Source: Leptospira bouyouniensis (GTDB lineage: Bacteria; Spirochaetota; Leptospiria; Leptospirales; Leptospiraceae). From it: a stretch of 64,000 nt of DNA. The stretch is from NCBI RefSeq assembly GCF_004769525.1, contig NZ_RQFT01000003.1:372001-436000 (forward strand). Reading direction: 5' to 3'. The notes below the pieces were generated by a model, which was not told where the DNA came from, made no database searches, and saw nothing but the letters and a program-made list of their open reading frames with translations. Numbering within the stretch: position 1 is the first letter of the stretch; every line of letters starts with the position of its first letter. This document shows positions 9,938-19,649 of this stretch, piece by piece. The translations under genes and the position numbers were made by a program.

Positions 9938-10503
9938 TGACAAATCATCCTGATTCAACGCGCGGGAAGTTACTCATTTCCAATTCAAGTGTGATTCAGG
10001 ATTTTTTTCATAAATCCGTTGTCCTCATGGTTGACCATGATGATGACGGAGCCTTTGGTTTGGTTTTAAACAAACCAACTGACCAAACTATGGAATCTCT
10101 TATTAAAAATCTGCCAGATACCATACATTCCAACAAACCAGTGTATGCTGGCGGTCCAGTTGACAATCTATTTGTGTCTATTTTGCATAATGGAAAACAA
10201 ACGGCCGATCCCGGTGTGGAAGTTGTTCCAGGAATTTATATGGCACGAAGTTTTGATACGATGTTAGAAGTATTATCTTCCGACCAAATCAAATTCCGAG
10301 TATTGCAAGGTTATGCAGGTTGGTCGTCAGGCCAGTTGGAAAGTGAATTTGATAGATTGTCTTGGGTGGTATCAGATTTGGTAGATGATTCAATTGTTTT
10401 CAAAGAAGATGATTCAGAATCGATTTGGCGAGAAGCTCTACGAAGTAAAGGTGGAATTTACAAATACTTTGTAGACCATACTAAGGATCCTTCTCTCAAC
10501 TAA
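9937..10503 (+). CDS. YqgE/AlgH family protein (UPF0301)
   Basis: A 188-residue protein with the family hallmarks GKLLISN near the N-terminus, SVVLMVDHDDDGAFGLVLNKP, YAGGPV, and GYAGWSSGQLESE. The family is widespread in bacteria and named after AlgH, linked to alginate regulation in Pseudomonas, but its biochemical role is unclear. The protein appears soluble and cytoplasmic. Its start codon overlaps the preceding stop by one base. Length and motifs are ordinary. Confidence 0.88.
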   Translation: MTNHPDSTRGKLLISNSSVIQDFFHKSVVLMVDHDDDGAFGLVLNKPTDQTMESLIKNLPDTIHSNKPVYAGGPVDNLFVSILHNGKQTADPGVEVVPGIYMARSFDTMLEVLSSDQIKFRVLQGYAGWSSGQLESEFDRLSWVVSDLVDDSIVFKEDDSESIWREALRSKGGIYKYFVDHTKDPSLN

Positions 10504-10524
10504 CCAATACGAACTAATACTTTT

Positions 10525-11274
10525 ATGAAACTGGCTTCTAAAAAAATCGTATTGACCAATGGTTCTTCCCCTTTAGGAAAAGAACTATTATCATTGTTAC
10601 TCGGTGAAGGAGCTTTGGTTGTTGTTGGCGACATCAATCCAGAAGAAATTCCCAGTCATGGAAATTTACATAAATATAAAATTGATCCCTGTAAACCTGA
10701 TCAAATCGAAAGGTTAATCGAATCTGCTATCGAAACATTGGATAAAATTGATGTGTTCGTTATCAATTCAGAACAATTTATTTATGCAGAAGATGAAAAG
10801 GAAAATTGGGCTGGTCTCAAATACTTATTCCAATCAAATTCCCTCGCACCTATTTTTGCGATTCAAAAATTAACAAAATTGATCTCTGTTGGGCTTCACA
10901 TAATCTACGTTAGTTCAGAAATTTCCCTGTATCCAACTCCTGGATATGCGTTGTATGGTTCCTCCAAACTCGCTTTTGATTATTTTTGGGATTCCTACCG
11001 CAAACAAGTTGGGAAAAATTTTCAATTCTCTAAGATAGTCGCGAACGTTCCTTCCGACCAAAATCCAAAACGATTAGCGAAGAAAGTGTTTCGATCCATC
11101 TTACGTCCCAAACAGTCTCGGTTTGAAGTATGGACCCAGGGGATGCAAAAAAAATTCTTCGAAATTTTACCTTTTTTGCTCTTTTTTCGATCTCTCCTCT
11201 ACGGTTTTCGTTTAAAAGAAGAGAAAATGAAGAAAAATTCCTCCCCACAAACGATCCCAACTAACGAAATATAA
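10525..11274 (+). CDS. Short-chain dehydrogenase/reductase family protein
   Basis: A 249-residue SDR-like protein. The N-terminal nucleotide-binding segment is TNGSSPLGKEL (about residue 11), the VGDI segment suits strand two, and the active-site YGSSK (YxxxK) is present, with a preceding YVSS serine. The C-terminal part is basic with a hydrophobic stretch (FFEILPFLLFFRSLLYGF), suggesting membrane association. The glycine motif is slightly degenerate compared with TGxxxGxG. Substrate unknown. It follows the AlgH-family gene by 21 bases and is probably the last gene of that transcript. Confidence 0.72.
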   Translation: MKLASKKIVLTNGSSPLGKELLSLLLGEGALVVVGDINPEEIPSHGNLHKYKIDPCKPDQIERLIESAIETLDKIDVFVINSEQFIYAEDEKENWAGLKYLFQSNSLAPIFAIQKLTKLISVGLHIIYVSSEISLYPTPGYALYGSSKLAFDYFWDSYRKQVGKNFQFSKIVANVPSDQNPKRLAKKVFRSILRPKQSRFEVWTQGMQKKFFEILPFLLFFRSLLYGFRLKEEKMKKNSSPQTIPTNEI

Positions 11275-11293
11275 ACATTCTGTTTGATATTCG

Positions 11294-11327
11294 TACACCA
11301 ACTTTGTTAGTATTGTGGTGGTGTGTA
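11294..11327 (+). promoter_or_regulatory. Possible activator site (imperfect inverted repeat)
   Basis: TACACCA (11294-11300) faces TGGTGTGTA (11319-11327), about 85-115 bases before the -24/-12 element. That is the usual distance for an enhancer-binding-protein site, but the match is imperfect and the assignment is inference. Confidence 0.3.
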
Positions 11328-11410
11328 TAATTTAAGCAAAATTTAGCTAACGAATCGCTGACTTATGTCGGATGAACTGCAAAGCCCTGGTTTCCCGGCA
11401 AATTATCCAT

Positions 11411-11427
11411 TTGGTACAAATATTGCT
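11411..11427 (+). promoter_or_regulatory. Predicted sigma-54 (RpoN) promoter
   Basis: TTGGTACAAATATTGCT has GG at 11413-11414 and GC at 11425-11426, exactly ten bases between, matching the invariant -24/-12 spacing and most of the TTGGCAC-N5-TTGC consensus. Transcription would begin near 11437, leaving a short leader with a GAGG ribosome site (11441-11444) before ATG 11452. It would drive the ATP-grasp/alpha-E/transglutaminase operon. Confidence 0.6.
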
Positions 11428-11440
11428 AATTAATTTAGCA
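11424..11440. promoter_or_regulatory. Inverted repeat over the predicted start site
   Basis: TGCTAA (11424-11429), TTAAT, TTAGCA (11435-11440) form a perfect 6-bp inverted repeat overlapping the -12 element and the expected start. A related palindrome TTAGCTAA lies at 11343-11350. Could be a repressor operator, or an AT-rich coincidence. Confidence 0.4.
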
Positions 11441-11451
11441 GAGGCCACCCC

Positions 11452-12876
11452 ATGTTTATCGCAGACTATAGTGCAAAGAATATCTATGATGAGATGTTTT
11501 CAAATGAAGGATTCCCACGTAAAAGTTACGATTTTGTGAAAACAAAAATGGAAAGTTTGGGAGGGATTGAATTAATCAAACGCAGTAGTTCCGCCGAACG
11601 CGCATTAATGTCACTTGGGATCACTTTTACATTGTATGGTGATGGTGGTGAACAAGAGAGGATCATGCCATTTGATGTGATTCCAAGAATTGTTCCGAGT
11701 GAAGAGTGGATAAGTATCGAAAAAGGATTAAAACAAAGAATACTTGCCCTTAATTTATTTTTGAATGACATATATAGTGAAAGAAAGATCTTAAAAGACA
11801 AAGTCATTCCTTCAGAAATCATAGATTCAAGCACTGGATATTTAAAACAGTGTATGGGTTTAAAACCACCGAAAGACATTTGGATACATATTACAGGTAC
11901 TGACCTAGTAAGAGATGGCGCAGGTGCATTTCACGTACTCGAAGACAATTTACGTTGTCCTTCTGGAGTGTCATATGTTCTTGAAAATCGGGAAGTGATG
12001 AAACGAACTTTTCCTGAACTCTTTGAAAAATTAAACATACGACAGGTTTATGATTATCCTTATCATTTAAGGTCTATGTTAGAAAACCTAACAGATGTAA
12101 GTGATCCTGTGATTGCTGTTTGGACACCTGGTGTATATAATTCAGCTTATTATGAGCATAGCTTTTTAGCCCAAAAGATGGGCGTCTATTTAGTTGAAGG
12201 GACCGACTTGGTGGTCGAGAATCATAAGGTTTATATGAAAACTACAAAGGGATTACGAAAAGTCGATGTAATCTATCGTAGAATTGATGATACTTTTATG
12301 GATCCATCTAGTTTCCGAGAAGATTCTTTACTGGGAGTGAAGGGAATTTTTGAAGCATATAAAAGGGGAAATGTGGCTCTTGCAAATGCTCCTGGGACAG
12401 GAGTTGCTGATGACAAAGTAATTTACTCTTATGTTCCAAAGATCATTAAATATTACTTAGGTGAAGATCCAATCATTCCCAATGTCCCAACATATCTTTG
12501 TTCCGAAGAATCTGACTTAAAATATGTTTTGGATAATATCCATAATTTAGTTGTGAAAGCAGCTAATGGTGCAGGTGGATACGGAATGATCATTGGTCCA
12601 AAATCAACTAAACAAGAACAAGAAGATTTTAAGGAGCTAATTAAAGCGGATCCGAGAAACTATATCGCACAACCAGTGTTAAATCTTTCAACAGTTCCAA
12701 CGTTGATATCTGACAAAATTGAATCCAGACATGTTGATTTACGTCCGTTCATTTTATACGGTAAAGATGTGTATGTAATGCCTGGTGGATTAACCCGTGT
12801 AGCTTTACGAAAAGGATCTTTAGTTGTGAATTCATCCCAGGGAGGCGGTTCAAAAGACACCTGGGTTTTAGGATAA
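11452..12876 (+). CDS. Circularly permuted ATP-grasp type 2 protein
   Basis: A 474-residue protein of the DUF404/DUF407 (circularly permuted ATP-grasp) family. Seen are the [19 protein letters not shown] segment (about residue 161), the [11 protein letters not shown] segment, a glycine-rich NGAGGYGM loop near residue 366 and the C-terminal PGGLTRVA and SKDTWVLG motifs. Such proteins are predicted amide-bond-forming ligases acting on carboxylates, but no substrate is known. It is the first gene of a five-gene operon, followed 9 bases later by an alpha-E protein, its usual partner. It retains the glycine-rich loop that its fused paralogue at 17115 lacks. Confidence 0.88.
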   Translation: MFIADYSAKNIYDEMFSNEGFPRKSYDFVKTKMESLGGIELIKRSSSAERALMSLGITFTLYGDGGEQERIMPFDVIPRIVPSEEWISIEKGLKQRILALNLFLNDIYSERKILKDKVIPSEIIDSSTGYLKQCMGLKPPKDIWIHITGTDLVRDGAGAFHVLEDNLRCPSGVSYVLENREVMKRTFPELFEKLNIRQVYDYPYHLRSMLENLTDVSDPVIAVWTPGVYNSAYYEHSFLAQKMGVYLVEGTDLVVENHKVYMKTTKGLRKVDVIYRRIDDTFMDPSSFREDSLLGVKGIFEAYKRGNVALANAPGTGVADDKVIYSYVPKIIKYYLGEDPIIPNVPTYLCSEESDLKYVLDNIHNLVVKAANGAGGYGMIIGPKSTKQEQEDFKELIKADPRNYIAQPVLNLSTVPTLISDKIESRHVDLRPFILYGKDVYVMPGGLTRVALRKGSLVVNSSQGGGSKDTWVLG

Positions 12877-12885
12877 GGTGTATAT

Positions 12886-13854
12886 ATGTTAAGCCGAGTT
12901 GCCGAGTCTGTTTTTTGGATGAATCGGTACATTGAAAGAGCGGAGAACTATTCCCGTTTTATCGATGTTAACCATCAGTTGTCGTTGGATTTGAATGAAG
13001 AAGTTCCAAACCAGTGGTTACCCTTAGTTCACACAACTGGGGATTATGAATTATTTGCAAAAAAATATTCAGAACCTACCCCAGTGAATGTGATTCGATT
13101 TATGACATTTGATGAAGAGAATCCTAATTCAATTTTTCAATGTTTATCGAAAGCGCGTGAAAATGCTCGAACCATTCGTGAAAATATTTCAACATCAATG
13201 TGGGAAGTTTTGAATGAGTTTTATCTCTATGTAAAAAACTATCGTAAACTCTATATGGAATCCACAGAGGAGCATGGAGATACACTCTCTATTGATCTTT
13301 CTGACTTCCTCAGTACTGTAAGGAAAAGTTGCCAAAGTTTTTACGGTTGTACTGATGCAACAATTTCACATGATGAAGTTTGGAATTTTGCATTGCTTGG
13401 TAGATTCTTGGAACGTGCAGATAAAACAACGCGTATCTTAGATATGAAATATTTTATCTTACTTCCTTCAGTACATGACATAGGATCTACTTTAGATTTA
13501 TTACAATGGTTATCACTTCTAAAGTCAGCAAGTGCACATGAGATGTACAATCGAAAGTATAAAAAAATTGATCCAACAGATATTGCAGAGTTTTTAATTC
13601 TGAATGATACGTTTCCAAGATCGATTATCTTTTGTATCCAAGAAATGCAAGAAGCATTGGAAAAAATATCAGGATTAAAAGAAGGATTACCACGGAATTC
13701 CGCACAAGATGCGACAACGGTATACTTAAATCGACTACGATCTGAAAATATCAAATCCATTTTCGATAAAGGATTACACGAATATCTAGATGATATTCAA
13801 ATTGAATTAAACCAAATCGGTGCAAAGATCGTAGAGCGATTTTTTACAAACTAA
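12886..13854 (+). CDS. Alpha-E domain protein (DUF403)
   Basis: A 322-residue all-alpha protein beginning with the family signature MLSRVAESVFWMNRYIERAE. The alpha-E domain nearly always occurs beside or fused to a circularly permuted ATP-grasp protein and is thought to be an accessory to it; its chemistry is unknown. Here it is a separate gene, whereas at 17115 the same pair is fused. ATG 12886 follows GGATAAGGTG. The next gene starts two bases after its stop. Confidence 0.88.
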   Translation: MLSRVAESVFWMNRYIERAENYSRFIDVNHQLSLDLNEEVPNQWLPLVHTTGDYELFAKKYSEPTPVNVIRFMTFDEENPNSIFQCLSKARENARTIRENISTSMWEVLNEFYLYVKNYRKLYMESTEEHGDTLSIDLSDFLSTVRKSCQSFYGCTDATISHDEVWNFALLGRFLERADKTTRILDMKYFILLPSVHDIGSTLDLLQWLSLLKSASAHEMYNRKYKKIDPTDIAEFLILNDTFPRSIIFCIQEMQEALEKISGLKEGLPRNSAQDATTVYLNRLRSENIKSIFDKGLHEYLDDIQIELNQIGAKIVERFFTN

Positions 13855-13856
13855 TT

Positions 13857-16800
13857 ATGAGCATAAGAGTAGCGCTAACACATATCACAACGTATCAATA
13901 TGATAAATCAATTTCACTTTCTCCTCATGTAATTCGTTTACGACCTGCACCTCATACTAAAAATCATATTGTATCTTATTCTTTAAACATTCTTCCTGAA
14001 CAAAAATTTCTGAATTGGCAACAAGATCCATTTGGTAATTACCTTGCTCGATTAGTTTTCCCCGAGAAAACAAATATATTACAAGTAGCAGTTGATTTGG
14101 TTACAGACTTAAAAGTAATCAATCCCTTTGATTTTTTTGTCGAAGAATATGCGGAGAATTTCCCTTTCCAATATGATAAAATATTAAAGAAAGAACTCAC
14201 TCCCTACTTAAAACCAAAAAAACCTGGCAAATTTTTATCTTCTTATTTAAAAACTATCAATCTAGATAAAAAACGAATTGTTGAATTCCTTGTCGCACTA
14301 AATGCAAAGGTATACAGTGACATCGGTTATGTGATTCGAATGGAACCTGGTGTTCAGTCCACAGAAGTCACTCTTTCGAAAAGAATGGGATCATGTCGAG
14401 ACTCTGCATACCTTCTTGTTCAAATCCTTCGACATCTTGGACTTGCAGCACGTTTTGTTTCAGGTTATCTTATCCAATTAAAGGCGGATGTAAAATCTCT
14501 CGAAGGCCCTTCTGGAACAGAAGTTGATTTTACTGATTTACATGCTTGGGCCGAAGTTTATTTGCCTGGTGCTGGTTGGGTAGGTCTCGATCCTACTTCA
14601 GGATTATTCACTGGTGAAGGCCATATTCCACTAGCAGCTACACCTGAACCAGAATCTGCAGGTCCCATCTATGGATTTGCTGAAAAAGCTAAAATGGAAT
14701 TTTCCTTTTCCATGCATGTGGAAAGAGTCTTGGAAACGCCAAGGGTCACTCTACCGTATTTAGAAGAAGACTGGAATCGTATAATAAAGTTAGGTGATGC
14801 GATCCATAAACGGATTAAAAAAAATGATATTCGATTAACAATTGGTGGTGAACCAACATTTGTTTCTACGGAAAACAGAGAAGCACCTGAATGGAATTTT
14901 GATGCACTTGGGTTTGAAAAATACTCAAAATCTGAACAACTCATCAAACGATTGGGGAAACACTTTGCACCTGGAGGATTATTGCAATACGGACAAGGAA
15001 AATGGTACCCTGGTGAGCCAATTCCAAGATGGGCAATGATTTCTTATTGGCGTAAAGACAATGAACCATTATGGTCAAACCCTCATTTGCTTGCAGATGA
15101 TAGATATACAGGATCAGCAAACACTAATGATGCGAGAAATTTTATTTCCAGTTTGGTAAAATATTTAAAAATACCATCCACTTCAGTTCTTCCCGCTTAT
15201 GAAGATAATCTTTATTATCTATGGCAAGAATCGAATTTACCAGAAGAAACAGAATTATTATTAGATGGATTAAATTCATATGATGCTTTGGAAAGAAAAC
15301 GGATTTTAAAAGTTTTAGACCAAGGAATACATAAAGAAGTAGGATATGTTCTTCCTTTAGATTTTGATCCATTCCAGAAAGTTTGGATATCAGATGAATG
15401 GAAATTTCGTCGGAAAAAAATGTATTTGATACCTGGTGATTCACCCATTGGATTACGGTTACCATTGCAATCGTTAGGTGGAAAAGTACAATACAGAAAT
15501 CCAGAGGATCCATTTAATTCAAAAGCTCCTCTTCCTAAAGTGAAAGAGTTAAGCCAATATCCATTGTCAATGGCAAATGTTAGTTATCAATTGGGAGGGA
15601 TTCATACTCGCACAGCACTCTGTGTAGAACCAAGGAATGGAAATTTAAGGGTATTTTTGCCGCCGATCCAATCCTTAGAAGGTTGGTTGCATTTGGTATA
15701 TGCCATTGAACAAACAGCGATAGAGACTGATTTACCAATTGTAATTGAAGGTTATGAAGCACCAAACGATCCAAGATTAAATCGATTTAAAATAACACCG
15801 GATCCAGGTGTTATTGAAGTTAATTTTCATCCCTCTAGTCATTTTGAAGAAATTGTAGAAAAAACTAAAATTCTCTACGAAGAAGCATATCAATTAAAGC
15901 TGACTGCTGAAAAATTTTTGATCGATGGAAGACATTCAGGAACTGGTGGTGGGAATCACATTACGTTAGGTGGTGAAACAGTTGGTGATAGTCCTTTCTT
16001 AAGAAAACCATCATTACTTCGAAGTTTAGTTTCCTATTGGCAAAACCATCCAGGTCTTTCATATTTATTCTCTGGTATGTTTATTGGTCCCACATCGCAA
16101 TCGCCAAGGATCGATGAAGCTAGAATTGATTCTCTTCATGAATTAAAAATAGCTTTCCAACAAATTGATTCCAGTCGGAATACTCCACCTTGGTTATTGG
16201 ATAGGTTGTTACGAAATATTTTAATTGATGTTACGGGAAACACACATCGAACTGAGATTTCCATTGATAAATTATTTGATCCAGGTTCACCAACTGGTCG
16301 ACTTGGATTGATCGAAATGCGTGCCTTTGAAATGCCTCCTCATTACCAAATGAGTGTTGTACAACAAGCATTGATGATGGCAATTATTTGTAAATTTTGG
16401 GAAGAACCATATTATGGAAATCCTATCAATTGGAATACGGAACTTCATGATCGATATATGTTACCTTATTTTGTATATCGTGATTTTAAAGAAGTGATCA
16501 TTGATTTACAGAACCAAGGATTTTCTTTCCTATCAAAAGATTTTGATCCATTTTTTGAGTTTCGTTTTCCTCAATATGGGATTTGTTATTTGGATGGAAT
16601 GGAAATTGAACTGAGAATGGCATTGGAACCTTGGAATGTGTTAGGTGAAGAAAATACTTCTCAAGGAACGTCAAGAGGTGTGGATTCAGCTACAGAACGC
16701 GTGCAAGTAAAAATTAAAGGATTTCATCCTGAGCGATATAAACTGAGTTGTAATGGTTATGAAGTACCTTTACAAGCAACTTCCGTTCAAAATGAATTTG

Positions 16801-17114
16801 TAGCCGGTGTCCGTTTTAAGGCATGGTCACCTGTATTTACTTTACACCCTCAACTTCCAGCACAACAATCTTTGGTTTTTGATGTATATGATACTTGGAA
16901 CCATCGTTCGCTTGGGGGATGTACGTACCATGTTTCGCATCCAGGAGGGCTATCTTATGAAACCATTCCAATTAATTCATATGAAGCAGAGTCAAGAAGG
17001 ATCTCTCGATTTTGGACACATGGACACAAAATTGGAAAAAGTTTACCTCCCATCCGATTAGAAAATAAAGCCTTTCCTTGTACCTTGGATTTGAGAATGG
17101 TTACTTCTAAGTAA
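13857..17114 (+). CDS. Transglutaminase-like plus DUF2126 protein
   Basis: A 1085-residue two-part protein. Residues 1-270 form a transglutaminase N-terminal and core domain with Cys180 (MGSCRDSAY), His229 (DLHAWAEVY) and Asp245 (GLDPTSG), so the thiol-protease-like triad is intact. The remaining 800 residues are the DUF2126 module (IGGEPTFVS, GQGKWYPGE, GTGGGNHITLGG, RLGLIEMRAFEMPPH). DUF2126 has been proposed to be an amidoligase of the glutamine-synthetase-like fold; I state this from memory. Together with the ATP-grasp proteins it would couple peptide-bond formation with hydrolysis or transfer. The substrate is unknown. Its stop is directly followed by the next ATG, with no gap. Confidence 0.87.
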   Translation: MSIRVALTHITTYQYDKSISLSPHVIRLRPAPHTKNHIVSYSLNILPEQKFLNWQQDPFGNYLARLVFPEKTNILQVAVDLVTDLKVINPFDFFVEEYAENFPFQYDKILKKELTPYLKPKKPGKFLSSYLKTINLDKKRIVEFLVALNAKVYSDIGYVIRMEPGVQSTEVTLSKRMGSCRDSAYLLVQILRHLGLAARFVSGYLIQLKADVKSLEGPSGTEVDFTDLHAWAEVYLPGAGWVGLDPTSGLFTGEGHIPLAATPEPESAGPIYGFAEKAKMEFSFSMHVERVLETPRVTLPYLEEDWNRIIKLGDAIHKRIKKNDIRLTIGGEPTFVSTENREAPEWNFDALGFEKYSKSEQLIKRLGKHFAPGGLLQYGQGKWYPGEPIPRWAMISYWRKDNEPLWSNPHLLADDRYTGSANTNDARNFISSLVKYLKIPSTSVLPAYEDNLYYLWQESNLPEETELLLDGLNSYDALERKRILKVLDQGIHKEVGYVLPLDFDPFQKVWISDEWKFRRKKMYLIPGDSPIGLRLPLQSLGGKVQYRNPEDPFNSKAPLPKVKELSQYPLSMANVSYQLGGIHTRTALCVEPRNGNLRVFLPPIQSLEGWLHLVYAIEQTAIETDLPIVIEGYEAPNDPRLNRFKITPDPGVIEVNFHPSSHFEEIVEKTKILYEEAYQLKLTAEKFLIDGRHSGTGGGNHITLGGETVGDSPFLRKPSLLRSLVSYWQNHPGLSYLFSGMFIGPTSQSPRIDEARIDSLHELKIAFQQIDSSRNTPPWLLDRLLRNILIDVTGNTHRTEISIDKLFDPGSPTGRLGLIEMRAFEMPPHYQMSVVQQALMMAIICKFWEEPYYGNPINWNTELHDRYMLPYFVYRDFKEVIIDLQNQGFSFLSKDFDPFFEFRFPQYGICYLDGMEIELRMALEPWNVLGEENTSQGTSRGVDSATERVQVKIKGFHPERYKLSCNGYEVPLQATSVQNEFVAGVRFKAWSPVFTLHPQLPAQQSLVFDVYDTWNHRSLGGCTYHVSHPGGLSYETIPINSYEAESRRISRFWTHGHKIGKSLPPIRLENKAFPCTLDLRMVTSK

Positions 17115-19649
17115 ATGATGACAAAAGATCCATATCATTTGATTGACAATTATAAAACCATTCCTGGTGTTTATGATGAGTTATATGATGCAGACGGTCA
17201 AATCCGTAACAAATATAAGTTTTTAGTAAAATCATTCCAAGAACTTGGACCTGCAGAATTAATCAATCGTAGGCGAGATACAGATAGAATACTTAGGGAA
17301 AATGGAGTTACTTACAATCTTTACCAATCGGAGCAAAGAGAAGCAAAAGAGAGACCTTGGGAATTAGATCTTTTTCCTCTTGTGATGGAAAGTGAAGAAT
17401 GGAGGATTTTAGAGAGAGGTTTGAATCAAAGAGCCGATCTTTTAGACGCACTGATACGTGATGTTTATTCGAAAAGAAGATTGTTATATGAGAAAAAAAT
17501 TCCTCCGGAAATTTTATTCAATGAATCTTCGTTTTTGCGCGCTTGTGACGGGATGTATGAATCGAACCATTTTTTAGCAAAGAACCCTGCATTAATGTTT
17601 TTTGTTTGTGATTTGATTCGCGCTGCAGACGGAAATTTTTACGTACTCAACGATCGAGTACAAGCTCCATCTGGATCAGGTTATTCACTAGAAAATAGAA
17701 TTGTTTTATCTAGAATTTTTCCAAGTATGTATAGAGATGCAATGGTGCATCGAGTTGCTGTTTATTTTCGATCGTTACGAAAGTCACTTACTCAATTATC
17801 AGGTGTTAGTGGAAGAGAACCATTAATTGTTTTATTAACTCCTGGTCCCTCCAATGAAACCTACTTTGAACATGCATACCTTGCAGGATATTTGGGATAT
17901 ACTTTAGTGCAAGGTGAAGACTTAACAGTTAGAAAAAATAAAGTTTACATGAAAACTGTCGAAGGTTTACAACAAGTAGATTTAATTTTACGCAGAGTTG
18001 ATGATGATTTTATGGATCCTCTCGAATTAAGAGGAGATTCTTTATTGGGAGTTCCTGGTCTTTTGGAATCTGTTAGGTCAGGTAATGTAAAAATTGCAAA
18101 TCCAATTGGGACTGGATTTTTAGAAAATCGTGCGTTATTACCTTTTTATTCAGAATTATGTAAGTTCTATTTAGGTGAAGAATTAATTTTACCTATGGCT
18201 CCTACACATTGGTTAGGAAACAATCAGCAATTTCAAATGGTATTAGAAAATCCAGAAAAGTATGTTTTTAAAACCGTTTCTCGAACAGACGAAGAAACTC
18301 CTGTTACTTTTGTAGAATTAAGTGGTCAAAGAAAGGATTTATTTCTAGAAAAACTGAAACATGCACCTAAACGATTCATCGCTCAGGAAATGATAGAATC
18401 AGCCACTGTACCCGTATTAGGTGACAATGGTTTTCGTCCAGGCAGAGCAATTATGAGAACGTTTGTGTCTTCTTCTGGATCGGGTTACCAAACGATGGCT
18501 GGTGGTTTAGTTAGAGTTTCACCTTCACTCGATGAATTTTTTATTACGAGCCAACGTGGTGCGTGGAGTAAAGATTTATGGGTATTGTCTACTGAAACAC
18601 AGAAAGAAGAATCTTTACTTGTTCCAAAATCAGATCAAATATTGATTTCGCGTAAAAGTTCAGGTGTGCCAAGTAGGGTGGCTGATAATCTTTTTTGGCT
18701 AGCGAGATATTTGGAAAGGTCTGAAAACCAGACACGTGTTATACGTGAAGCAGTGTACAAAATTTTACAAGTAGAAGATGGATATGAAAAGGAATCTTTA
18801 GAAAACATATTGAAACTTGTTACTCATGTAACAAATAGTAATCCAGGATTTTTGGGTGATGATTCAGGCGATCTTTTTGCAAATCCATTTCCTGAATTAC
18901 AACGATTGACGATCGATAAAAATATTGTAGGAAGTTTGGGATTCCACTTAAAAAGTTTGGTAGTTGCATCCAAGTCAGTTCGAGACCGACTTTCAGATGA
19001 TATGAAAAAAATCCTTCTTCATTTAGAAGATCAATCCACATCCGGCATCGAATCATATGATCAGATCATAGATTTTCTTCAAAAGATAATTGTAAACTTA
19101 TCATCACTTACTGGTTTATCATTTGAAAACATGAGTAGGGAATCTGGATGGTATTTCCTTAATTTAGGAAGAAGAATTGAAAGATCGATAAATATGATCT
19201 TGATGTTGCAAGGAATGATCCAATGGAAAAGTTTTGAAGATAAATCATCTTTTGAAACTTTCTTAAGAATTAGTGATATTCGATTAACATATAATCGCCG
19301 TTATTCTGGAAAAATTGATCAAGAATCCGTATTAGACATCTTACTTTTTGATATAACGAATCCAAGATCATTGGCATATCAATTAGAACAAATCAACGCA
19401 GATTTACAATTTTTACCTGGAAAAGATAAGAAATCTGTTTATTCCGAAGATAGAGCCGCCCTTCAGTTATATACTCATTTTAAAATGAAAGATATAACAA
19501 TCTTTTTTCAATCTGAAACTCCGTTGACTTCGGTTGCGATTTGGTTAGAAGAGTTACATGACTATTTGAGATTATTATCTGATGCATTGTCTTCTCGTTA
19601 TTTCAATTATACAGAAGAACAAACTAGAATTGGTGATTCAAATGGCTGA
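17115..19649 (+). CDS. Fused circularly permuted ATP-grasp and alpha-E protein
   Basis: An 844-residue fusion. Residues 1-500 resemble the protein at 11452 (VLNDRVQAPSGSGYSLENR, LRRVDDDFMDP, AGGLVRV, SKDLWVLS). Residues about 515-840 form an alpha-E domain (SRVADNLFWLARYLERSEN). Where the 11452 protein has the glycine-rich NGAGGYG loop, this one has KTVSRTDEETPVTF, so ATP binding may be altered or lost in this copy. It begins immediately after the DUF2126 gene and overlaps the next gene by 8 bases. Probably a second, specialised or regulatory ligase in the same system. Confidence 0.86.
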   Translation: MMTKDPYHLIDNYKTIPGVYDELYDADGQIRNKYKFLVKSFQELGPAELINRRRDTDRILRENGVTYNLYQSEQREAKERPWELDLFPLVMESEEWRILERGLNQRADLLDALIRDVYSKRRLLYEKKIPPEILFNESSFLRACDGMYESNHFLAKNPALMFFVCDLIRAADGNFYVLNDRVQAPSGSGYSLENRIVLSRIFPSMYRDAMVHRVAVYFRSLRKSLTQLSGVSGREPLIVLLTPGPSNETYFEHAYLAGYLGYTLVQGEDLTVRKNKVYMKTVEGLQQVDLILRRVDDDFMDPLELRGDSLLGVPGLLESVRSGNVKIANPIGTGFLENRALLPFYSELCKFYLGEELILPMAPTHWLGNNQQFQMVLENPEKYVFKTVSRTDEETPVTFVELSGQRKDLFLEKLKHAPKRFIAQEMIESATVPVLGDNGFRPGRAIMRTFVSSSGSGYQTMAGGLVRVSPSLDEFFITSQRGAWSKDLWVLSTETQKEESLLVPKSDQILISRKSSGVPSRVADNLFWLARYLERSENQTRVIREAVYKILQVEDGYEKESLENILKLVTHVTNSNPGFLGDDSGDLFANPFPELQRLTIDKNIVGSLGFHLKSLVVASKSVRDRLSDDMKKILLHLEDQSTSGIESYDQIIDFLQKIIVNLSSLTGLSFENMSRESGWYFLNLGRRIERSINMILMLQGMIQWKSFEDKSSFETFLRISDIRLTYNRRYSGKIDQESVLDILLFDITNPRSLAYQLEQINADLQFLPGKDKKSVYSEDRAALQLYTHFKMKDITIFFQSETPLTSVAIWLEELHDYLRLLSDALSSRYFNYTEEQTRIGDSNG

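Noticed and set aside
11353..11401. GCAAAGCC-type segment recalling a c-di-GMP riboswitch
   Set aside because: Only one conserved block is present; the first block and the paired helices of the GEMM fold could not be found, and it lies upstream of the predicted sigma-54 start.
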